A stretch of DNA of 64,000 nucleotides from Astragalus membranaceus. Taxonomy: Eukaryota > Streptophyta > Magnoliopsida > Fabales > Fabaceae. The stretch covers positions 188,416,628 to 188,480,627 of the forward strand of contig CM076848.1 in the NCBI GenBank assembly GCA_039519185.1, read 5' to 3'. Shown one piece after another: positions 1-8,996 of this stretch. Position numbers and translations under genes: made by a program. The first letter of the stretch is position 1; each line of letters begins with the position of its first letter. The notes beneath the pieces were generated by a model. It searched no databases and was not told where the DNA came from. It saw only the letters and a program-made list of their open reading frames with translations.

Positions 1-17
1 TAAATTGTGAAAAGAAG

Positions 18-956
18 GTGTCAGTTGAAAATGAAAAAAATGGAGGAGTTGAAAATGAGTTGAGTAAGGAAAGTGAAGAAGGTGTGAAGTCTAACACTAA
101 TAAAAACAATTTGTTCTTTGATGTGCAGGTACAAGAGAAACCCAAGGCACCTCCTCCACAAGTGAAGCTGCCGTATCCTCATGCTAGCATGAAAAATCAA
201 AAAGATGAGCAGTTTTCTAAGTTCATGGAGGTTTTCAAGCGGCTACAAATCAATATTCCCTTCGCAGAAGCTCTAGAACAGATGCCCATATATGCCAAAT
301 TCATGAAGGAGCTTTTGACAAAGAAGAGGAAATTCAAAGAGGATGAAACAGTGGCTTTGACTGAAGAGTGCAGTGCCATAATTCAAAGGAAGCTTCCTCA
401 GAAAATGAAAGATCCGGGAAACTTCACCATTCCATGTGCAATTGGCGACATAGCCGTTGGTAAAGCTCTCTGTGACCTGGGGGCCAGTATTAATCTTATG
501 CCATTGTCTATGCTGAAGAGACTTGGTGGTGGTGAGGTGAAGCCGACTAGAATGTCTCTGACACTTGCTGATCGATCAATAAAATATCCTTATGGAGTGT
601 TGGAAGATGTTCTGGTCAGAGTTGACAAATTCCTATTTCCGGTAGACTTTGTGATACTTGACATGGAGGAAGATGCAGAGGTACCACTTATTCTGGGAAG
701 ACCATTTTTAGCCACAGGACGAGCTTTGATTGATGTGCAACAAGGGAAGCTAATCTTAAGGTTCCAGGATGAGAAGATCACTTTTAATGTTTTTGAAGCT
801 ATGCGCCATCCTGATGACAAAGGACAGTGTTTTAGGGTGGATGTACTTGATAATTCTGTGAAAGAGACCTTTAGACAGGAAGTACCATCTCCTCCATTGG
901 AGAATGTAATTGTAAACTCTATTGAAGAAGCAGAAGAGAATCTGAGAGTGAAATAG
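18..956 (+). pseudogene. Athila gag C-terminus and aspartic protease (fragment)
   Basis: This 312-residue open frame starts inside gag, and the first Met is simply where the visible frame opens. A proline-rich linker (about residues 41-55) leads to a retropepsin-like domain with the catalytic DLGAS motif at residues 153-157 and the flap-distal ILGRPF motif at 225-230. In the family this protease cleaves the gag-pol polyprotein. The frame ends at a TAG at 954-956. Translated similarity appears to continue in another frame from roughly 930-945, so a small indel separates protease from RT. In intact elements gag-pol is normally one long frame, so this break marks decay. The retropepsin call is secure; the exact place of the frameshift is not. 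Confidence 0.8.
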
Positions 957-3948
957 AAGACTGTATTCTGCAGTTTGAAGCTTCTCAGATAGAAAATGTG
1001 TCAAAGAAAAAAGAAGAGCTAGATAGGGGGGAGAGTCCCGAGAAAAAGATCCCTGAATTGAAGCAACTCCCCTCTCATCTGAAGTATGTTTTCCTTGCAA
1101 ATGATGATCTTCATCCAGCTATCATTAGCAGCTCTTTGACCAAATTGGAAGAGGAGAAGCTGATGAGGGTACTAAGAAGCAACAAAAATGCGTTGGGTTG
1201 GACTATCTCAGACCTCAAGGGGATAAGTCCAGCTTTTTGCATGCACAAAATCAAACTGGAGGAAGAATTCAAACCTGTGATCCAACCTCAGCGGAGATTA
1301 AATCCTACAATGAAAGAGGTGGTGCGTAAGGAAGTTTTAAAGCTCTTAGAGGCCGGCATGATTTATCCTATCTCAGATAGTTCTTGGGTGAGTCCGGTTC
1401 ATGTGATCCCTAAGAAGGGTGGTATGACGGTAGTGAAGAATGACAAGAATGAGCTGATTCCGACTCGAACTGTTACGGGTTGGAGAATGTGTATAGACTA
1501 ACGGAGGTTAAACCAGGCAACCAGGAAGGACCACTTCCCGTTGCCATTCATGGATCAGATGCTGGAGAGGTTGGCTGGACAAGCGTTCTATTGCTTTCTG
1601 GATGGATACTCTGGGTATAACCAGATAGCAGTAGACCCAGAAGACCAAGAGAGAAGACAGCTTTCACGTGTCCCTTCGGTGTGTTCGCATATCGGAGGAT
1701 GCCCTTCGGGTTGTGCAATGCTCCATCGACTTTTCAAAGGTGCATGCTTTCTATTTTCTCTGATATGATGGAAACTGCAATTGAGGTATTTATGGACGAT
1801 TTTTCTGTTTTTGGTTCTACTTATGATTCTTGCTTGGCTAACCTTGATGCGGTTTTAAAACGATGCACTGAAACCAATTTAGTTTTGAATTGGGAGAAGT
1901 GCCACTTTATGGTCAAGGAAGGTATTGTGCTTGGCCATAAAATTTCTGCAAAAGGCATTGAGGTTGACCAAGCGAAAATCGAAGTGATAGAAAAGTTACC
2001 TCCCCCTCTAAATGTAAAAGGAGTGAGAAGTTTTTTAGGACACGCCGGTTTTTATCGACGTTTCATAAAAGACTTCTCCAAGATTGCAAAACCTTTATGC
2101 AATCTACTTGTTAAGGAGGCTGAGTTTGTATTTGATAATGATTGTCTGTGTGCTTTTAATATCTTAAAGGAAAAACTGGTCTCTGCTCCAGTCATAGTAG
2201 CCCCAAATTGGGATGCTCCGTTTGAGCTCATGTGCGATGCAAGTGATTACGCAGTGGGTGCTGTATTGGGGCAGAGATCAGAGAAATTTTTTCATGCCAT
2301 TTACTATGCTAGCAAGGTCTTAAATGAGAATCAAGTCAACTATGCAACAACCGAAAAAGAATTGCTAGCCATAGTATTTGCATTGGAAAAATTTCGTTCC
2401 TATTTGGTTGGATCGAAAGTAATTGTTTTTACTGACCATGCAGCAATTAAATATCTGCTAACCAAGGGCGAGTCTAAGCCTCGACTCCTTAGATGGATTT
2501 TGCTTTTGCAGGAATTTGACTTGGAAATCAAGGACAAAAAAGGGAGCGAGAACGTGGTAGCAGATCATTTGTCAAGGCTAGAGAACAAAGAAGTGACTGC
2601 TCTAGAAAAAGAAATCCTGGAAGAATTCCCGGATGAAAAGTTGCTTGCCATTGTAGAAAGACCTTGGTTCGCCGACATTGCAAATTACAAGGCAGCCGGA
2701 AAGGTCCCGGAAGATCTCACATGGCAACAAAAGAAAAAGTTCCTCCATGATGCCAAACATTACCTGTGGGATGATCCTTATCTCTACAAGGTTGGGACGG
2801 ATGGACTTTTGAGAAGATGTGTGTCTGGTGCAGAAAGTAAAAGCATTCTCTGGCATTGTCATGACTCTCCCTGTGGAGGGCACTATAATGGGGAACGCAC
2901 AGCTGCTAAGGTTCTCCAATCTGGTTTTCACTGGCCATCCCTCTTCAAGGATGCACATGACTACGTGAGAAGCTGTGACAAATGCCAGAGGACTGGCAAT
3001 ATTTCACGTAAGGGGGAGATGCCATTGAATACAATCCTTGAAGTAGAAGTGTTTGATTGTTGGGGCATAGATTTTATGGGACCATTCCCACCCTCTTTCA
3101 ATTGTGAGTACATCTTGGTGGCAGTCGACTATGTCTCCAAGTGGGTTGAAGCTAGTGCCACTGCTAAGAGTGACTCCCAAACTGTGGTTAAATTCATAAA
3201 GAAGAACATCTTCTCTAGATTCGGTGTGCCAAGAGTCCTAATCAGTGATGGGGGTAGCCACTTTTGCAACACCCAACTCAACAATGTTCTCTCCAAGTAT
3301 GGTGTTACGCATAAAGTGACAACTCCTTATCATCCTCAGAGCAATGGTCAAGCAGAAGTCTCAAACAGAGAGATTAAGAGGATCTTGGAAAAGACAGTTG
3401 GAAGCTCAAGAAAGGATTGGTCGTTGAAGGTAGACGATGCGCTTTGGGCATATAGAACAGCCTATAAGACACCTTTAGGCATGTCACCGTATCAATTGGT
3501 TTATGGTAAAGCTTGCCATTTACCGGTTGAACTTGAGCACAAAGCGTATTGGGCACTAAAGTTTTTGAATTTTACCATTTCGGCCTGTGGGGAAAAGAGA
3601 ATCCTACAACTACACGGATTGGATGAGATGCGTCTGCAAGCATATGAGAACAATAAGATCTACAAGGAAAAAATGAAAGCGTACCATGACAAGAACATTT
3701 CAAGAAAAGAATTTCATCCAGGGCAACAAGTGTTGCTGTTTAACTCTAGACTCAAGTTGTTTCCCGGGAAATTGAAATCCAAATGGTCAGGGCCTTTTGT
3801 AGTCAAAGAAGTGACACCATATGGAGCAATTGAAGTAGAGGAACCTGAATCAAAAAGATCCTTCAAAGTTAATGGGCAGAGATTGAAGCCATACTTGGGC
3901 GAAGTAGTGGAGAGAGAGAAGCTGGCATTGGTTTTAAGCGACCCTTAA
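945..3948 (+). pseudogene. Athila-type pol: reverse transcriptase, RNase H, integrase (broken)
   Basis: The reverse transcriptase begins in the 998-1501 frame, where a TAA at about 1499-1501 replaces a sense codon expected between RT motifs. Homology continues to about 1650, where an apparent 2-bp insertion shifts it into the long frame 1681-3948 (755 residues). That frame has the RT catalytic FMDD at residues 37-40. It then has an RNase H domain (around nucleotides 2230-2580, with MCDAS and TDHAAIKYL), an integrase HHCC zinc finger (about 2850-2997) and the integrase core with conserved acidic residues near 3068, 3247 and 3357. RNase H preceding integrase identifies Ty3/gypsy. There is no chromodomain at the C-terminus, consistent with Athila rather than a chromovirus. 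At least one stop and one frameshift make it a pseudogene, though the RNase H-integrase half is open. Confidence 0.88.
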
Positions 3949-4103
3949 AACCGGAGGTAACGTCAAGCTAGTGACGTTAAAGAAGCGCTTATTGGGAGGC
4001 AACCCAACATTTCTTAACCCTTATCACTTTTAATTTTTGCATTATTTTTCGTAGAGTAGGTGCATTTAGTCACAAACAGTGTTGTTGCATGTTAAAAATA
4101 GTT

Positions 4104-4400
4104 TCTGTCCAATTGCGCTGAACCTGCGCCTAACTCGCGCTCCAAGCGCAGCGCACACAGGGAATTTGGCTTGACCTTCTGCCATTTCGCGCTGAACTCA
4201 CGCTTAAGTTGCGCTCCAGGCGCGAACACACAGAAAAAACTGGGCGTGCGTTCTGCCATTTCGCGCTGAACTCGCGCTTAAGTTGCGCTCCAGGCGCGAA
4301 CACACAGAAAAACTGGGCGTGCGTTCTGCCAATTCGCGCTGAACTCGCGCTTAAGTTGCGCCCCAAGCGCAACTCTGGCATATAAAGCTGCGCCTCACTC
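4104..4400. repeat. GC-rich 73-74 bp tandem repeat between pol and the third ORF
   Basis: About 3.7 imperfect copies of a 73-74 bp unit are present, with TCTGCC anchors at 4178, 4252 and 4325. Each unit has several GCGC palindromes, for example TTGCGCTCCAGGCGC. The minus-strand open frame across it is a by-product of the repeat. A related motif occurs in this element's LTR (7605-7770) and in the copia LTRs at 47400 and 51090. Confidence 0.85.
4381..4387 (+). promoter_or_regulatory. Possible TATA box for the third ORF of the Athila element
   Basis: TATAAAG follows the GC-rich array and lies about 180 bp before a good splice donor (GTAAGT at 4562). This arrangement would suit an internal promoter making a short leader exon. 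It is inference from spacing only; no expression evidence is available. Confidence 0.35.
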
Positions 4401-4561
4401 ACGCTGAAGTTGCGCAGCGTCTTTTCCTCTTCACCCTTCGCGTGTTCTCTCCTTCCCTTCTAGGTCACACGATTGTTTTTGCTAACCAAGGCCAAAATCA
4501 CCAGAATTTCTTGCCAACATTCCTTGTTTGCATCATCTAGTTCTTCAACATCATCAACCAA

Positions 4562-4960
4562 GTAAGTAAACTCAATACTTTTTCCAAAATTATGCTTTGT
4601 ACTAGATTTTGAATAAGTTGGAATTGATAAAAACATGACATTTGAATTGGTTAATTGGTTGTGATGTTGTTAAACTAGTTGATTGCAATGAAAAAGAAAC
4701 AAATTTGGGGAATGTGAAGGTTGTTGGGTGTTGTTGTTTATATGTGGAATAGTTATGCATGCTATATGTTTGTAAAAATGCCTCAATCAAAAATGTGTGA
4801 ACAAAAACTTGTGCTTATAATAGGTTTGGTAAACTGGCCAGGTGAACTCTTTGTTTCCATCAAGGAAGCAATGTGGTGATGATCTTGTGTAATTTGACTA
4901 TTTGATCTATGTGCACTAACCTTCACTCACTTGTACAACCTTGAACTGTGGTGTATGCAG
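4562..4960 (+). other. Predicted intron in the leader of the third Athila ORF
   Basis: A donor A|GTAAGT at 4562, a CTAAC branch-point-like sequence near 4914-4920 and an acceptor TATGCAG ending at 4960 delimit a 399-bp AT-rich segment. The ATG of the downstream ORF is three bases after the acceptor (4964). Splicing is a known route to expression of 3' ORFs in Athila-like elements, but this intron is predicted only. Confidence 0.45.
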
Positions 4961-4963
4961 GAA

Positions 4964-6145
4964 ATGGCTCAGAGCTCACGGAAGAGGCAGGCAGTTCGCA
5001 GGGGTTCATCTTCCCAATCACACAACCCATCCTACAACTCCGATTTGTTTCGATCTTTGGGGTGTGAGAAGTTTTTTGAGTCAATTGAGGCTAACCAAAA
5101 TTTTGTGAAGGAAAGGGCGATCACTCTCCACCCCGGTGACTTCGATGATATACGGCAAAACATTAACAACCGGGGGTGGAATAATTTTGTATCCTACCCG
5201 AGAAGAGCAAGCAAGGCGTTAGTATATGAATTCTTCTCAAATGTCTTCCCCAAGCAAGCAGTTGATGGGAGATTGACATTTCCCGAGGCCACAAGCTACG
5301 TGCGGGGTCATAATATCCCTTATGACTCTAACACCATCAATGGGCTGTTTGGGATCCGACATGTGGAAATCTTGGACAGCCGGCTCAGAACCAAAGCCGA
5401 TAAGGAAAGGATAAAGAACAACCCTGAGCGAGCAGCTGAGATCTCTGCGGCATTGTGCAAACCGGGAATGGATTGGGTGAGGAATAGGAGTGGGGTACCA
5501 TGGAAAATAATGACAACTTCTCTCACCCCAGTTGCTAGAGCATGGGCATCTTTCGTCCTCACCACTATATGCCCTAGCTCTAACCAATCAGAGCTGAACA
5601 TTGAGAGGGCATGCCTCACTGCGTGCATTATGAGAGGAGAGCCGGTCAATATAGGATGGGAGCTTAACCAGGAAATAAGCTGTTTTGCAAACTTTAAAGG
5701 TGGAAGCCCGCCTAGCTATTGGAGGCATGCCAGCCTCGTTGCCTTGCTATGTGAGAGAGCAGGAGTTGTTGCTGATGCCGATGAAGAGACTATTGAACCA
5801 TCTGCTGCAATCACTGGGTCTTGGATTCGGACCATCACAGTGGGTGGGTATTTTGAGCAGCCAGGGCACAGAGAAGAACATCCACAAGAGCAGCACCAAG
5901 AGGAAGAACCAACATTCTCCATGGATGAACCTTGGGTTGATCCACACGCTGAGGACTTTCAACATATTCAAGCAAGAATGGATTTATTAGCAGTGGATCA
6001 GCAGCGGATGGCAGACAGACAGGAGCGGATGGAGATAGGGATGAGAAGCATGTACAGAGCTATGTGCATGATGCAGCGGGGAGAGCAGTTGGATCCTGAG
6101 GCAGACATCTTTCAGGTGCCTCCTCCAGACTCTGGACGCGGTTGA
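4964..6145 (+). CDS. Athila third ORF: plant retroelement protein of unknown role in the env position
   Basis: This 393-residue frame opens at ATG 4964, immediately after a splice-acceptor-like TATGCAG. The upstream Met at 4931 would add only 11 residues from intron-like sequence, so it was not chosen. The N-terminus is Arg/Ser rich, the middle is a globular helix-rich region (roughly residues 40-290), and the C-terminal third is Glu/Gln/Met-rich and probably coiled-coil. I see no signal peptide and no convincing transmembrane segment, so an envelope function is not supported despite its position after pol. It resembles the plant-specific proteins often annotated as a putative plant transposon protein domain in Athila-like elements; function unknown. 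The frame is intact, unlike pol. Confidence is high for the ORF and moderate for the family. Confidence 0.65.
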   Translation: MAQSSRKRQAVRRGSSSQSHNPSYNSDLFRSLGCEKFFESIEANQNFVKERAITLHPGDFDDIRQNINNRGWNNFVSYPRRASKALVYEFFSNVFPKQAVDGRLTFPEATSYVRGHNIPYDSNTINGLFGIRHVEILDSRLRTKADKERIKNNPERAAEISAALCKPGMDWVRNRSGVPWKIMTTSLTPVARAWASFVLTTICPSSNQSELNIERACLTACIMRGEPVNIGWELNQEISCFANFKGGSPPSYWRHASLVALLCERAGVVADADEETIEPSAAITGSWIRTITVGGYFEQPGHREEHPQEQHQEEEPTFSMDEPWVDPHAEDFQHIQARMDLLAVDQQRMADRQERMEIGMRSMYRAMCMMQRGEQLDPEADIFQVPPPDSGRG

Positions 6146-7342
6146 GTAGTCTACTCACCGCCAGGTTACTTTTTATCTGTCCCTTCTCTTTTGCTTTATT
6201 TGATTGTGCCTTGTGTTTCCTTTAGTAGTTGTAGTTTCGTAGGTTTAATTTTAATTTTATTTTTGTTTTAGTCTTAGTCGTTGTAAATAGGTCTTCCCCT
6301 AAATTAATCAGTGAGGACACTGCTATGTTTAAGTGGGGGGGAGGACCTATTGTCAGTTTTACTATCAGAAAAAATGCAGTCATGTGGTGAATTACTTGCT
6401 AAAAAAAAAAAAAAAAAAAAAGACAGTTGAGCAAACTTAGTGATGATTCGGGAGAACTGAGCGAATAATACCCATGTGGTGATCAAATTAGTACAATCTT
6501 GCTTCCACACTTAAAACACTAACCAGTGGAACTTAGTGATCCTAGAGATGTGGGCAGCTAAGCTAGTGTGGTGGACCATGGGAATCGCCAAAATTTCACT
6601 AAAAATTTAGGGTAGTTGTAGAAGCTAAGTTGGGGGTGCATCAGTGGTACTAAGGCAGGGCATGATGATTGTAGGAGGATCAGTACATTGGGTGCGTGTG
6701 TGCAGCACTGTAACGTCTACCCGTAACGTTATAGTGTATGCCGTGTGTGTTAATGCGTGTGTGCAGCACTGTAGCGTCTACCCGTAACGCTAAAGTGTAT
6801 GCCGTGTTGTGTTGTTTAAGCTGATAATTGCTGCAATGTCCCAAAGCTAATGTGGATCAAATCCAAATACTAATGTAATGAAAGGGGTTGCAGCCCAAAA
6901 ACAAGTGTGCATAGTTGTGTTGCGTGTGAAATGTGTGTGGTAATAGTTAGTGCACTGGTCTAATCTGGAAGGCCTATTTAAGACCCTTTGTTGTGCTTGA
7001 AGCCCCTTGATCCTTATGTGGAAACGTTAATCTACCCTATATTTTGAACCAGTTTTGGCATTCTCAGAAGGAAACCCTCTAGTTTTAGGTGAATACATTT
7101 TGAATCTAGCTATGGTCCATTTGAGTTAAGTGTCACACACGCACTATTGAGCAAGATGATTCTAGTAAGAATACCACGTGTGGGTTGGAATTGGAGCGAC
7201 CAGTCTGAAAGTTGCCGCTCAACTTGTCTTTTGTTTGTTCGTTATTATCTTGTTTAAAAAGGGATTCACCATTGATTGCATGTTATCTGATGTTGAGATT
7301 GTCTTGGTTTTGTTTTGTCGTGTCTTTGCTTGAGGACAAGCA
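6146..7342. other. Athila 3' noncoding region
   Basis: No credible coding sequence is seen. It contains an early purine-rich stretch (AAGTGGGGGGGAGGA near 6330) that looks like an internal polypurine tract, a run of about 20 A at 6402-6421, and a two-copy 61-bp tandem repeat at 6694-6815. The true LTR-proximal polypurine tract follows at its right end. Confidence 0.6.
6694..6815. repeat. Two-copy 61-bp tandem repeat
   Basis: Two near-identical units begin GCGTGTGTGCAGCACTGTA at 6694 and 6755. They differ by a few substitutions such as AACGTTATA versus AACGCTAAA. The repeat lies in the noncoding tail of the Athila element. Confidence 0.85.
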
Positions 7343-7347
7343 AACGT

Positions 7348-7360
7348 CCAAGTTGGGGGT
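7348..7360 (+). promoter_or_regulatory. Polypurine tract of the Athila element
   Basis: CCAAGTTGGGGGT directly precedes the LTR start TGTGATGAAT at 7361. In LTR retrotransposons this purine-rich tract primes plus-strand synthesis. The upstream phrase TTGAGGACAAGCAA is typical of Athila-like elements in front of their tract. Confidence 0.75.
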
Positions 7361-8671
7361 TGTGATGAATCCCCATCACATGATGTTTTTCACTGCAAAA
7401 AAGGGGAATTTTACTTAATAATTTGATGAATGAATGGAAAGTGTTAGGAGAAAATTAAGAAGTTGTTTTATTTGGGATTTAATTGCTTTGCAGTGTTTAT
7501 GCTGGTTTTGTGGTGTTTTTGTGCCCAGGGACTAGGTGAAGAGAAGAACGAAGAAATGCAAGCAAACAGGCTCAAAAATACAAGGAAATACGGTTTCTGC
7601 CAAGTTGCGCTGAAGCTGCGCTGGAAGCGCAAGTGAGGCGCAAGAATCCACTGTAGCGTCCTCATCCGCGCTGAAGCTGCGCTGGAAGCGCGAGTCGCGC
7701 GCGGATTGACAGAAACAGTCACGCAGAGTTGCGCTGAAGTTGCGCTGGGAGCGCCAGTGAGGCGCAAAACTCCGGAAAACACATTAAATCAGGCCCAGCA
7801 CGCGTTTTGAAGGACTTTTGGACGTTTTTGGAACCCTAGAACTGAAAGGGGAGCGATTCCGTCTGCCGGCTACTGAAGAATCAAGACTTGGGAACAAGGA
7901 TTGAAGCTTCAAATGTGTTCATCATCATCTTCCACTTGTAATTTTCTTTATTTCTCTTCATTAATCATGAATAGCTAAATTTCTTTATGTTAGGGATGAA
8001 GGAATATTGATGTAACTCTATTGTCGCTGGTTTAGTATCGTATTTGTACCGTACTCTCTCGTATTTTGTGTATCGAATTTCTACGCTTAATGCTTTTTAT
8101 GGTTGGAAAACTCATACAATGATCTTTTGTTCAATTATGAAATGGGAGTTTTATTCTTGAATGTTTGAATTTCGATACCTTCAATTTGTGGTTTAGGAAT
8201 AATCTATGAGTTGTAGTATATTACAAATTCTTACTTTAATGCTTGTTGGTAATTAGAATCACCTAAGGGATTAGGGCTTTTAGTTATCGACAAAGGACTA
8301 GTTACCTAAGGAACTAGGAATTGGTTAATGTTGTGAGTTTGATAGCAAGATTAGATTAGAGAGAGAGAGATTAACTTTCAAAGTAAATCAGTGGCAATAG
8401 GGTGAAATCAATAGGAATTCGTCCCTAGCATTCTTTTCCATCGTATCCTTTCAACTCGTTTTTCGGCTTTTATTATTAAAAACACAAAAATATTTAATTG
8501 CTTTACTTCGAGCTTGACAGCTCAACAATTATCAAACAAACCCCTTTAAATTTGGTTCCTATTAGCTGTTGTTAACGTCTTAGTAAATTAACTTCGATCC
8601 TTGAGGACGATATCCCGGTACTTACCGGATTATTACTTGCACGATTCGGTACACTTGCCGAAAAGTTAACA
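7361..8671 (+). repeat. 3' LTR of the Athila element (1311 bp)
   Basis: It starts TGTGATGAAT just after the polypurine tract and ends AAAAGTTAACA, giving TG...CA termini. The right end lies exactly where chromovirus coding sequence resumes (8672). It contains a GC-rich triplicated motif (GCGCTGAAG at 7607, 7668 and 7731) with spacing of 61-63 bp. The 5' LTR is outside the window, so LTR divergence and the target-site duplication (expected to be CTTAC) cannot be checked here. Confidence 0.8.
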
Positions 8672-8984
8672 CTTACCGCCCAATCTTTCGAATTTGCATG
8701 ATGTGTTTCATGTGTCGCAACTTCGAAAGTATATTTCAGATCCATCTCATGTAATTCATATGGATGATGTGCAAGTACGGGATAATCTCACTGTGGAGAC
8801 GATGCCTGTACGAGTCGAGGATCATGAGGTGAAGACTCTAAGAGGCAAGGAGATCGCTTTGGTGAAAGTAGTCTGGTTGGGAGCTGCCGGAGAAAGCATG
8901 ACGTGGGAGCTGGAGAGCAAGATGCGGGAATCTTATCCCGAATTGTTCGAGTCAGGTAAATTTTCGAGGACGAAAATATTCTAA
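8672..8984 (+). pseudogene. Chromovirus (Tekay-like) integrase C-terminus with chromodomain
   Basis: The frame resumes directly at the Athila insertion point and reads into the HDVFHVSQLRKY motif. That motif is the conserved end of chromoviral integrase ahead of the chromodomain. The last about 45 residues (LVKVVWLG, then MTWELE, then an acidic YPELF end) fit a Tekay/Del-type chromodomain, which in the family guides insertion to heterochromatin by binding histone marks. The stop is at 8982-8984, followed by a polypurine tract and the LTR. The rest of pol lies to the left of the Athila insertion and outside the window, so the gene is disrupted. The start at the annotated Met (8694) is not biological. 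Confidence 0.85.
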
Positions 8985-8996
8985 GTGGGGGAGAGT
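8985..8996 (+). promoter_or_regulatory. Polypurine tract of the chromovirus
   Basis: AGTGGGGGAGAG sits between the pol stop codon and the LTR start TGTAACGCCCC at 8997. This very short spacing is typical of Tekay/Del chromoviruses. Confidence 0.8.

Larger units (their letters stand above)
1..8671 (+). mobile_element. Athila/Calypso-type Ty3 LTR retrotransposon, 5' end outside window
   Basis: This is a long element read left to right: the end of gag and protease (18-956), a broken pol (about 945-3948), a GC-rich repeat, an extra ORF downstream of pol (4964-6145), a 1.2-kb noncoding tail, a polypurine tract and a 3' LTR (7361-8671). The order protease-RT-RNase H-integrase is the Ty3/gypsy order. 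A long 3' region with an additional ORF is the Athila (soybean Calypso) arrangement. The 5' LTR, primer-binding site and most of gag lie left of the window. The copy is inactive because pol has a stop and frameshifts. Its right edge at 8671 abuts chromovirus coding sequence, so it inserted into that element. Family assignment is from motif recognition; no search was run. Confidence 0.85.

Noticed and set aside
4130..4402. 90-residue minus-strand ORF
   Set aside because: Shadow of the GC-rich 73-74 bp tandem repeat.
5237..5649. Minus-strand ORFs of 109-116 residues
   Set aside because: Antisense shadows of the intact third Athila ORF on the plus strand.
4964..6145. Calling the third Athila ORF an envelope gene
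   Set aside because: Position fits, but no signal peptide, transmembrane helix or other envelope-type feature is visible.
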